This document shows, piece after piece, positions 1 to 5,475 of a stretch of DNA of 5,475 bases. Position 1 is the first letter of the stretch, and each line of letters opens with the position of its first letter. The position numbers were made by a program, and so were the translations under genes. This stretch comes from Lentisphaeria bacterium (GTDB lineage: Bacteria > Verrucomicrobiota > Lentisphaeria > Victivallales > UBA1829). The notes beneath the pieces are model-generated. The model was given only the letters and a program-made list of their open reading frames with translations, did no database searches and had not been told where the DNA came from. The DNA lies in the NCBI GenBank assembly GCA_017504325.1, contig JAFVRL010000346.1, positions 1 through 5,475 on the forward strand, read 5' to 3'.

Positions 1-1
1 A

Positions 2-2536
2 AACAAGACCGCAGAACTGTATGCTGTCTATCAGTTCCTTGAACGGGAACTGGATATCCGTTTTTTCAAACCTGCCAACAAGGAGGATGACGGGGAATAT
101 GTGCCTTATAAAAAGCGGGAAAAGATCATAATAAAAGATTCTTCCTTTGTCCGTACACCCGCCTACCGCAGAAGATTGCTTGTCCCCACCGGCTGGAACT
201 GGACAGATCACCCCTTCAACGGGGTCAGATGGAGTGTGAAAGGCGGCTATCAGATGCGCCCTGCCTATTATCACAATGTGCGTATCAAAAGGATCACGCC
301 CGCCCAGAAGGATTTGTATGAACCCCGTACCACCGATGTCTGGGAGGAAAATTACCACAATCTTTTCCAGATGGCTATTCCCGCAAAAAAATATTTCAAG
401 ACACATCCGGAATATTTTGCTCTTGTCAACGGCAAACGCCATTATACCCATACGGAAACGGCTGCATACTGTTTGAGCAATCCGGAGGTCCGCCGTCTTA
501 CCGCAGAATATATCATTAAAAATATCAAAGAAAAGAAGGCAAAAGGCATTCATCTTCAGCAGGGGGCGGGTATGTCCGATATGGCACGGGGCTGGTGTGA
601 ATGTAAGAACTGCCTGAAAGAAAATGATAAAAAAGTTTATACATGGCAGAATATCACCAATATATATCACAAGACTTTCAAAGTGATTTTTGATCTTGTT
701 TACAAAGAGTGTCCCGACGCTGATCTTATGCTCTGGGCGTATTCCACTTACCGGATCCCTCCCACTGTGGATGAAAAACATGACAAGCGTGTCCACTTTG
801 AATATATGCCCCACGGAAGATGTTATGCCCACGCTTTTGATGAACCCTGTTTGAGAAATACACAGCTTCTGGAATGGATGAGAACATATATTCCCAAATA
901 CTCACGCTCTTCCGTCTATGAGTATTTCCTCTGCTCCGGCGGAAGAAACTATGTCCCCCATGAACTTATACAGGTACGGGACTTGCGTTTCTTCTATAAA
1001 GAAGGGATCGACGGCTGGGAGGAGGAAACATTTTTTGAAGACAGTGTTTACTGGCGGAAAAATGTAAACAGTAAAGATCAGAATGAAAAACTGCCCTCTT
1101 TGTGGCAATGGCTTTACCTTACAGGAAAAATTCTGTGGGATCTGGATGCTGATCCTGTAAAGATCCTGGAAGACGCGGAAAGCAAATACTATGGAAATGC
1201 TTATCCCGCCATGAAAAAATATCACGCATTGCGGCGGAAACTCTGGAAGGAAGGCAGAAACTGTTTCGGGTATCCCTTCAACAATGAGAGATTGCCCCTT
1301 CTTCTCAATGTGCCGGAAAATAAAGAAAAACTTTTTGCTCTTCTGGATGAAGCAGAAAAACTTGCCAAAGGAGATAAAAAACGTCTGGTGCGTATTGCCA
1401 ATGACCGTAAATTCCTTACAGATTACTGGGTGAAAGCCAATGAGGATTATAAAAAACTTCAGGGAAGAACTGTAAAAGCTCCCACGGCAAAAACTTCCAT
1501 TACTCTGGATGGAAAAGGGGATGAAGCAGCATGGAAAGACGCCTTCTATGTAACGGATTTCCGGGAAATGTTTACCAAAGAACAAAAAAACATTCCTGCG
1601 GAAAATGCGGCAAGTATCGGGATCCTTTCCGACAGTAAAAATCTCTATTTCCTTGTGAAAGTCAAAGAGCCTTTGATGGATAAGCTCCATAAGGGGATGA
1701 ATATCTGGGAAAAAAGTGCTGTGGAACTTTTCATCCACCCCCAGAGTGTTTCCAATGAGTACTATCATCTTGTTTTTGCCTACGACGGGGAAAAATATGA
1801 AGCACGCTGTCCCGGAAATGTCCGGCATAAGATCGGTGCGGAATATAAATGCAGTAAAAATGCGGATGGCTTTGTCATGGAGATCAAAGTTCCCGCATGG
1901 AAATTCGGTGACTTCCGTAACGGCGTTGCCTGGAAATGCAATTTTGACATCAACCGTTTTGTTTTTACTGACCACCTTATCAAAAAGCATTACAGCCTCA
2001 GCGGAAGAGTAAGCCACGATGTGACAACCTTCCTGCCTTTGCAGATCGGTACTCCCATGACCATCAACGGCATGTTCAACAAAGTGGAGAAAAATAAACG
2101 CAAATATCCTGCTTTTCTGAAAGTATTGGAAAAAGTCCCCTCCAAATGGTATGCATCTCTTCCACAGAAGGGCGGAGCTGTGTTCGGAATAAAGAGGGAT
2201 GCCGCCCCTTATGATGAAACATTGTATATTTCCAAAGTTTTTGCCAATTACCCCATGCCCCATAATCTGAAAGAGGGACAGACTCTTCTGATCTCTTTTG
2301 AGGCAAAAGGGAAAGGCAAATTAAGCTGCGGGATCATCCGGTACAGAAGAAAGAATTCCGGATTCATCAAAACAGAATATCCGGCAAAAGCGTTTTCCCT
2401 TACAGATAAATGGCAGAAATTTTCTTTCGCGTATGACATGAAAAAGGATGAAACCATCCACCTTGCCTTTAATGCCTTCCGGTGTGATGCACAGGTGGAC
2501 AATGTGAGTATTGTTCTTCAGGATGCTGTAAAATAA
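2..2536 (+). CDS. DUF4838-family glycoside-hydrolase-like protein with CBM9-like and C-terminal jelly-roll domains (5' partial)
   Basis: The frame is open to the left edge, so the true start lies outside. The GTG at 101 is not the start, because codons before it already encode the family segment YAVYQFLERELDIRFFKP. Numbering from nt 2, 844 residues are visible. Residues about 7-400 match DUF4838, a family resembling alpha-glucuronidase and other TIM-barrel glycosidases, including a C-x-C-x2-C cluster (C199, C201, C204) in WCECKNC. Residues about 490-690 look like a CBM9/DOMON-type domain (ITLDGKGDEAAWKDA, NLYFLVKVKEP, AVELFIHP, MEIKVPAW). Residues about 720-840 resemble a CBM4/9-type jelly roll (LLISFEAKGKG, FSLTDKWQKFSF, AQVDNVSI). 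The likely role is binding and perhaps cleaving a complex polysaccharide outside the cytoplasm; substrate and catalytic residues cannot be named. The signal peptide, if any, is beyond the edge. The gene looks like host chromosome and not phage. Confidence 0.85.
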   Translation, partial: NKTAELYAVYQFLERELDIRFFKPANKEDDGEYVPYKKREKIIIKDSSFVRTPAYRRRLLVPTGWNWTDHPFNGVRWSVKGGYQMRPAYYHNVRIKRITPAQKDLYEPRTTDVWEENYHNLFQMAIPAKKYFKTHPEYFALVNGKRHYTHTETAAYCLSNPEVRRLTAEYIIKNIKEKKAKGIHLQQGAGMSDMARGWCECKNCLKENDKKVYTWQNITNIYHKTFKVIFDLVYKECPDADLMLWAYSTYRIPPTVDEKHDKRVHFEYMPHGRCYAHAFDEPCLRNTQLLEWMRTYIPKYSRSSVYEYFLCSGGRNYVPHELIQVRDLRFFYKEGIDGWEEETFFEDSVYWRKNVNSKDQNEKLPSLWQWLYLTGKILWDLDADPVKILEDAESKYYGNAYPAMKKYHALRRKLWKEGRNCFGYPFNNERLPLLLNVPENKEKLFALLDEAEKLAKGDKKRLVRIANDRKFLTDYWVKANEDYKKLQGRTVKAPTAKTSITLDGKGDEAAWKDAFYVTDFREMFTKEQKNIPAENAASIGILSDSKNLYFLVKVKEPLMDKLHKGMNIWEKSAVELFIHPQSVSNEYYHLVFAYDGEKYEARCPGNVRHKIGAEYKCSKNADGFVMEIKVPAWKFGDFRNGVAWKCNFDINRFVFTDHLIKKHYSLSGRVSHDVTTFLPLQIGTPMTINGMFNKVEKNKRKYPAFLKVLEKVPSKWYASLPQKGGAVFGIKRDAAPYDETLYISKVFANYPMPHNLKEGQTLLISFEAKGKGKLSCGIIRYRRKNSGFIKTEYPAKAFSLTDKWQKFSFAYDMKKDETIHLAFNAFRCDAQVDNVSIVLQDAVK

Positions 2537-2580
2537 TATTTTGCGGATTGCTTTTTCCCGGCAAAGGGAGTATATTATCA

Positions 2581-2612
2581 AAAGCCGTTACTGTGATTGC
2601 GGTAACGGCTTT
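2581..2612. terminator. Perfect 11-bp stem-loop, possible bidirectional terminator
   Basis: AAAGCCGTTAC (2581-2591) pairs perfectly with GTAACGGCTTT (2602-2612) around a 10-nt loop. It lies 44 bases after the DUF4838 stop codon, between convergent genes. Read on the minus strand the stem ends in GGCTTTTGATAATATA, a short U-run. On the plus strand only the three T of the stem itself are available before ACAC. It therefore fits slightly better as the end of the minus-strand phage transcript, but it could serve both directions. Confidence 0.55.
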
Positions 2613-2686
2613 ACACAACATTTCCGTCTGCTGTTTTGATTGCCTTTTACAGGTTCAGTAAACAGAAATCTTGTGATCCATATATC

Positions 2687-2719
2687 CCGGCGGGCTTTTA
2701 CTCCCGCCGGACTTTTTTA
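2687..2719 (+). terminator. Rho-independent terminator, plus strand
   Basis: CCGGCGGG (2687-2694) and CCCGCCGG (2703-2710) form a perfect 8-bp GC-rich stem with an 8-nt loop, followed at once on the plus strand by ACTTTTTTATTTT. This is the classical layout for ending transcription from the DUF4838 side, although it sits about 150 bases beyond that stop codon and only 13 bases from the gp36-like stop codon. On the minus strand no U-run follows the stem. Confidence 0.75.
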
Positions 2720-2732
2720 TTTTGCAGTTTTT

Positions 2733-3167
2733 TCAGAAATCTCTCATGGTATCTGCTGAAAAAAGAGAATTTTTTTCTTCCCCGGCAGGTTCAATGATAA
2801 AAGAACTCCCCTGCCCCGGCTTTTTTGCCGGATCACTTGCAAGATGGAATTTTCCCTGGGCAAGATCATTGAGAAAGATAATACATTCTTTGTAGGATTC
2901 CCGGATCTTTTCCGGCACATTTGTACCGGGGCCGCGTTTGTATAATTCATATTCGGCAATACGCAATGTCCATTCTGTGATAAGGGGATCTTCCGGCAGA
3001 GGCACGGCGTAACGGATACAGGCGTAATTGTTTACAAAGGCTTCGGCACGGGCAATGATCTGCTCCAGAAGTTTGGTAAGATCATTGCTGTGTTTTCCGG
3101 AAAGATTTTCCAGTACAGGCAGAGTCAGCCGGTCTTCAAGATCCTGTATTTGTATATAATTTCCCAT
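2733..3167 (-). CDS. Mu gp36-like protein (DUF1320 family), head-tail region
   Basis: The 144-residue product has the length and conserved blocks of the DUF1320/Mu gp36 family: an N-terminal YIQIQDLEDRL segment, the helix EQIIARAEAFVNNYACIRYAVPLP (residues about 35-58), ITEWTLRIAEYELYKRG (63-79), PEKIRESYKECIIFLNDLAQGKFHL (85-109), and the terminal FSADTMRDF. Family members are encoded between capsid and tail genes of Mu-like phages and are presumed to act at the head-tail interface; the exact role is not settled. The ATG at 3167 is chosen because AGAAGGA lies 5 bases upstream, and because the in-frame extension to 3311 would translate a tandem repeat and a terminator-like hairpin. It is the last phage gene visible, 131 bases after the capsid gene, and faces the DUF4838 gene. 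Confidence 0.88.
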   Translation of the reverse strand: MGNYIQIQDLEDRLTLPVLENLSGKHSNDLTKLLEQIIARAEAFVNNYACIRYAVPLPEDPLITEWTLRIAEYELYKRGPGTNVPEKIRESYKECIIFLNDLAQGKFHLASDPAKKPGQGSSFIIEPAGEEKNSLFSADTMRDF

Positions 3168-3172
3168 GTTGA

Positions 3173-3179
3173 TCCTTCT
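3173..3179 (-). promoter_or_regulatory. Ribosome binding site of the gp36-like gene
   Basis: On the minus strand AGAAGGA precedes the ATG at 3167 with a 5-base spacer. This decides the start in favour of the 144-residue form over the 192-residue open frame. Confidence 0.75.
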
Positions 3180-3184
3180 GATGA

Positions 3185-3224
3185 GATGATGAATGATGAA
3201 TGATAAATGATGAATGATGAATGA
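3185..3224. repeat. Heptanucleotide tandem repeat (GATGAAT, five copies)
   Basis: Five consecutive 7-bp units start at 3188. Copies 1, 2, 4 and 5 are exactly GATGAAT and the middle copy is GATAAAT; partial units flank both ends. On the minus strand the unit reads ATTCATC. The array lies in the non-coding gap between the capsid-gene terminator and the gp36-like ribosome binding site. A 7-bp period shifts reading frame with each unit, and the array sits outside the supported coding region, so it is not a coding repeat. Confidence 0.9.
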
Positions 3225-3233
3225 GCCATAAAG

Positions 3234-3282
3234 AAAAATCCCTCCGGACGGGAGGAAATATATAAAATATATTCGTCCGGAG
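3234..3282 (-). terminator. Nested hairpin terminator or attenuator behind the major capsid gene
   Basis: CGTCCGGAG (3274-3282) and CTCCGGACG (3242-3250) form a perfect 9-bp outer stem. Inside it AATATAT (3257-3263) and ATATATT (3267-3273) form a second 7-bp AT-only stem with a 3-nt loop, leaving a 6-nt purine bulge at 3251-3256. On the minus strand the outer stem is followed after GGA by TTTTTCTTT, a U-run. It begins 16 bases past the capsid stop codon. It could end or dampen transcription so that capsid mRNA exceeds downstream mRNA, or protect the capsid mRNA 3' end from exonucleases. Confidence 0.75.
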
Positions 3283-3298
3283 AGACCGGAAAAGAGCA

Positions 3299-4216
3299 TT
3301 ACATCTGACATCCGCCCCGGTAGATCAGATGGGGGAAGGCAAGGAAAGCTGCTCCTCTGGCATTGGTGCCGTAGATATATTCTTTACGGCAGAATACATT
3401 TTCGTCGCCCTCGGAATCCAGACGGACAAGAGAAGGCATTTTGCGCTGCTGAACAAAAAGAGGTTTGAGGACACCATCTGTTGCGGCAAGATACCAGTTA
3501 TCTTCATATTCTCCGGAAAGCTCGGGGAGAACAAGCAGTTCGGCACTTCCGTTCCAGGGATTTCCGGCAGTACCTATTCCGGAAACATTGTTCTCATTTA
3601 CGGCACGCAGCTGAAGACGGTCCTTGAGGATGCCGAATGCAGTCTCTTCATTTTTCGGTCCCACAATAAGAAGATTGGGAATGATCCCCAGATTTTTATT
3701 ATTGTGTCCCCGGTAATTCATCATGGTCATCCGTGCGGAGGCATAGACGGAATGGGAAAGCACTTCCGGAGAGAGGTTTTTCACGGGATTTTCCCCGTAC
3801 AGGCGTTCTGTACTGAAAAACGGGATGTCATCCGCCCAGAGGGGATTGCCTGTAAGAGCTTCCACAGCAAGATCATGCCAGAGTCTTGCGGCATGAGATC
3901 CCATCTGGGCAATGAGTGTGGAATAGATACCGTACTGATCGTCTTCAATATCATTTCCGGCAACAGCAACGGTCTCTTCAAAATCCCGGTTCACCACTTC
4001 CAGTTTTTTGGATGCCAGATTTTTGATGACCCGCTCCCCGATCCATTCTCTCATACCGCCGAACTGTTCCAGAAAGGGGTAAACATTGGAAGATGTCCCG
4101 GAAGGAATGATCCCGCAGAATTTCTGCCAGGAGACCGGAGGAGTGTTCATCCCCTGAAGAAAATTGGTGTTGAACCCCTGAAAAAGCACATCCATACTTT
4201 TACGATTGATATCCAT
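3299..4216 (-). CDS. Major capsid protein, Mu gpT family
   Basis: This 305-residue protein is close in length to Mu gpT and carries its conserved blocks: FNTNFLQGMNTPPVSWQKF (residues about 15-33), SGTSSNVYPFLEQFGGMREWIGERVIKNL (39-67), the VNRDFEETVAVAGNDIEDDQYGIY segment (75-98), and a C-terminal run with KPLFVQQRK, ENVFCRKEYIYGTNARGAAF and FPHLIYRGG. The family builds the icosahedral shell with an HK97-like fold. The ATG at 4216 is preceded by AAGGA at 4223-4227 with a 6-base spacer. It follows the decoration-protein gene by 65 bases, and a strong hairpin follows its TAA stop. The frame is intact and full length with no sign of decay. The call is firm at family level. Confidence 0.95.
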   Translation of the reverse strand: MDINRKSMDVLFQGFNTNFLQGMNTPPVSWQKFCGIIPSGTSSNVYPFLEQFGGMREWIGERVIKNLASKKLEVVNRDFEETVAVAGNDIEDDQYGIYSTLIAQMGSHAARLWHDLAVEALTGNPLWADDIPFFSTERLYGENPVKNLSPEVLSHSVYASARMTMMNYRGHNNKNLGIIPNLLIVGPKNEETAFGILKDRLQLRAVNENNVSGIGTAGNPWNGSAELLVLPELSGEYEDNWYLAATDGVLKPLFVQQRKMPSLVRLDSEGDENVFCRKEYIYGTNARGAAFLAFPHLIYRGGCQM

Positions 4217-4281
4217 TTTTTATCCTTTTTTTAAAGGGCAAAGACAGGAAAAAATATCATTGCCCGTTTTTGTTGTTATTT

Positions 4282-4707
4282 TCAAGCGTTTGTGAGAGCA
4301 AGATTGCCGATTTCCACAATAAGCATACCGTCAGAATCGATCTCCCGGAGGACTCCTGCGGGAATTTTGTTGGAACCGCCGATCCTGCCAAGCGTATGAT
4401 CGTCCACGATATAAACGACATGATTGATGTCTTCATTGCCCAGTTTTTCAGCATCTGCGGCGTTGTCATACTTGAACATTCCGGATTTGATGACGATTCT
4501 GCCGTCTGCGGCAAATCCTTCCGCCCTGCCGAGGACAATAAGGCCCGGAGAATCGGATGCGGGCAAAGCGGTTCCGGTGAGAGAATCAACGGCGGCGATG
4601 GAGCCGACAAAAAGATTGTAACCGTTTTTCACATTGCGGATCCTGCGGAACTTCTGTGAGTGACAGAGGATCTCCTGGGTGTTTCTGTTTGCAGTAAGAG
4701 CTGCCAT
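4282..4707 (-). CDS. Capsid decoration (cement) protein, DUF2190-like
   Basis: The 141-residue product begins MAALTANRNTQEI, typical of small phage cement proteins, and has their beta-rich pattern: a GYNLFVGSIAAVD strand near residues 34-46, PGLIVLGRAEG near 58-68, VIKSGMFKYDN near 75-85, then HVVYIVDDHTLGRIGGSNKIPAGVLREIDSDGMLIVEIG. In related families the VYIVDDHT-x-IPAGV part recurs as VYATDDxT-x-xxGxV. Such proteins bind and stabilise the mature capsid surface. The ATG at 4707 is preferred over an upstream in-frame TTG at 4725 because AAAGGA ends 5 bases before it. Its position between protease and major capsid genes supports a capsid role. Membership in DUF2190 proper, as opposed to a neighbouring cement family, is unproven. 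Confidence 0.75.
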   Translation of the reverse strand: MAALTANRNTQEILCHSQKFRRIRNVKNGYNLFVGSIAAVDSLTGTALPASDSPGLIVLGRAEGFAADGRIVIKSGMFKYDNAADAEKLGNEDINHVVYIVDDHTLGRIGGSNKIPAGVLREIDSDGMLIVEIGNLALTNA

Positions 4708-4712
4708 GTTTT

Positions 4713-4720
4713 TCCTTTCC
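4713..4720 (-). promoter_or_regulatory. Ribosome binding site of the decoration-protein gene
   Basis: On the minus strand GGAAAGGA precedes the ATG at 4707 with a 5-base spacer, which fixes the start there and rules out the TTG at 4725 that lies just upstream of it. Confidence 0.7.
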
Positions 4721-4738
4721 AGCAAGTTTTACCTTGCT
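4721..4738 (-). other. Small stem-loop abutting the decoration-gene ribosome binding site
   Basis: AGCAAG (4721-4726) and CTTGCT (4733-4738) form a 6-bp stem with a 6-nt loop. On the minus strand the stem ends exactly where GGAAAGGA begins. It could influence ribosome access or mark an mRNA processing site. It is short enough that chance is possible. Confidence 0.4.
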
Positions 4739-4793
4739 TTTGTTACAGATTATTGATTTCCGGCAGAAATACCGGTTTGTTGAGAAGCAGGCG

Positions 4794-5474
4794 TCAAAGA
4801 CTTTTTCCTGTAAAAATGTTTTTTTCAGTCAATCCCAGCATGGAAAAGATCTCTTCTTCTGTGGGATCAGCGTAAACGCCGTGACCATTGACTGCTGCCT
4901 GATCCGTGAAAGCATTGTCCGGGACAAGAACAGGAGCGCATTGCAGATAAAGCTCGAAAAGTTCCGGATCTTTCCGCAGGGAAAGGTCAGCCCATTGCCG
5001 CATATTTTCTGTAAGTTTTCCCATACGGAATGCCATACGGATCTTTTCTGCATAAAAATTCTCCTGTGCGAGAGTAAGTTTTTTTTCTGCATCGGCAAGA
5101 GAGCTGCAGGAAAATTTTTTCAATAAAGCAGACCATTGCGTCTCTTTTTTCTGCAGATCGGCAAGAAGGGCAACATTTTCTGCAAGAGATATACATTCCG
5201 GCAGAGAAGCAGTTTGTTGTGAAACACCCGCTGACTCATTTTTTACAGCAAGATCATTAGCGGCAAGCGGAGCAATACCATGTAAAGCGGGATGATTGGT
5301 CAGAGCCACCGAATGAAGAGCAATGACTTTACTGCCGTCGGGAGAAAAACATAATGTAGGGGAAAAATAACGGTATTGACCATTGAGGATAAGACTTTCC
5401 GCTTCTTTCGTCCAGTATTTGACGATGGCAAGAAGTCCGTCCGCAGTTTTGGCAAGTTCTTTTATCCATCCGGC
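4794..5474 (-). CDS. Mu gpI-like prohead protease/scaffold (5' partial)
   Basis: The frame stays open to the right edge, so only the C-terminal 226 residues are seen. Translated from 5474, the first residues show Mu gpI hallmarks: GWIKELAKTADGLLAIVKYW (2-21), YRYFSPTLCF (34-43) and HSVALTNHPALHGIAPLA (54-71). In Mu, gpI is the head maturation protease and its C-terminal part, also made separately as Z, acts as internal scaffold. The region after about residue 95 is rich in Lys, Glu, Ala and Leu and predicted helical, fitting a scaffold, and ends with EEEIFSMLGLTEKNIF, like other gpI C-termini. An internal start at 5309 would begin inside the ALTNHPAL motif and is not the gene start. The catalytic residues lie mostly outside the window, so activity cannot be judged. 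Confidence 0.88.
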   Translation of the reverse strand, partial: AGWIKELAKTADGLLAIVKYWTKEAESLILNGQYRYFSPTLCFSPDGSKVIALHSVALTNHPALHGIAPLAANDLAVKNESAGVSQQTASLPECISLAENVALLADLQKKETQWSALLKKFSCSSLADAEKKLTLAQENFYAEKIRMAFRMGKLTENMRQWADLSLRKDPELFELYLQCAPVLVPDNAFTDQAAVNGHGVYADPTEEEIFSMLGLTEKNIFTGKSL

Positions 5475-5475
5475 G

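Noticed and set aside
101..103. GTG at 101 as the start of the DUF4838 gene
   Set aside because: The 33 upstream codons in the same frame encode conserved family sequence, so the gene extends past the window edge.
902..2263. A 453-codon open frame on the minus strand inside the DUF4838 gene
   Set aside because: It is an antisense shadow of a gene with recognisable domains; its Phe/Ile/His-rich product resembles no family I know.
3185..3224. The heptamer array as a CRISPR or an iteron-type origin
   Set aside because: There are no spacers between units, the units are only 7 bp, and no replication-initiator gene is nearby.
3123..3229. A 34-codon frame on the minus strand starting at the ATG at 3229, running through the heptamer repeat into gp36
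   Set aside because: Its only possible ribosome binding site is the GGAGG inside the terminator stem at an overlong spacing, its product is a low-complexity Ser/His/Ile string, and it is out of frame with gp36.
3168..3311. A 48-residue N-terminal extension of the gp36-like protein starting at 3311
   Set aside because: It would translate the hairpin and the heptamer repeat, overlaps the end of the capsid gene, and family members begin near MGNYIQ, where a good ribosome binding site exists.
3329..4234. A 301-codon open frame on the plus strand opposite the major capsid gene
   Set aside because: It mirrors a confidently identified capsid gene, has no ribosome binding site before its ATG, and its Cys/His/Phe-rich translation is typical of an antisense shadow produced by codon bias.
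4726..4793. A possible promoter in the gap between the protease and decoration genes
   Set aside because: I could not find a convincing -35/-10 pair on the minus strand; the gap contains only the small stem-loop and otherwise featureless sequence.

Overview
The window joins two unrelated blocks whose genes point toward each other. On the plus strand, from the left edge to about 2.5 kb, lies the 3' part of a large gene for a DUF4838-family protein, a glycoside-hydrolase-like fold, with two C-terminal carbohydrate-binding-like domains. On the minus strand, from the right edge back to about 2.7 kb, lie four genes of a Mu-like phage head-morphogenesis module. Read in their own direction they are a gpI-type prohead protease/scaffold (5' end outside the window), a small capsid decoration (cement) protein, a gpT-family major capsid protein, and a gp36-family (DUF1320) protein. 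The family calls rest on recognising conserved segments by eye; no database search was run.

Organism: DUF4838 proteins with CBM9-like domains are especially abundant in polysaccharide-degrading Lentisphaerota (Victivallis-type gut bacteria), Planctomycetota, Verrucomicrobiota and some Bacteroidota and Bacillota. The moderate GC content, AAGGA-type ribosome binding sites and an integrated Mu-like phage fit a gut Lentisphaerota-like bacterium. This is an inference and not a firm placement. Phage and host genes look alike in base composition by eye, so there is no sign of recent transfer from a compositionally distant source.

Layout: 2-2536 (+) DUF4838 gene, open at the 5' edge; 2537-2732 convergent intergenic region with two strong stem-loops; 2733-3167 (-) gp36-like; 3168-3298 a non-coding gap holding a heptanucleotide tandem repeat and a terminator-like nested hairpin just behind the capsid gene; 3299-4216 (-) major capsid protein; 4282-4707 (-) decoration protein; 4794-5474 (-) protease/scaffold, open at the window edge. 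No stretch over 300 bases lacks a gene.

How the parts work together: protease/scaffold, cement protein and major capsid protein are the core set for building and maturing an HK97-fold prohead, and gp36-like proteins are encoded between head and tail genes in Mu. The points worth a second look are that the module stops after gp36 and faces a host-type gene instead of running on into tail genes, that no gp35-like gene lies between capsid and gp36, and that this gap holds a terminator-like hairpin plus a 7-bp tandem repeat.
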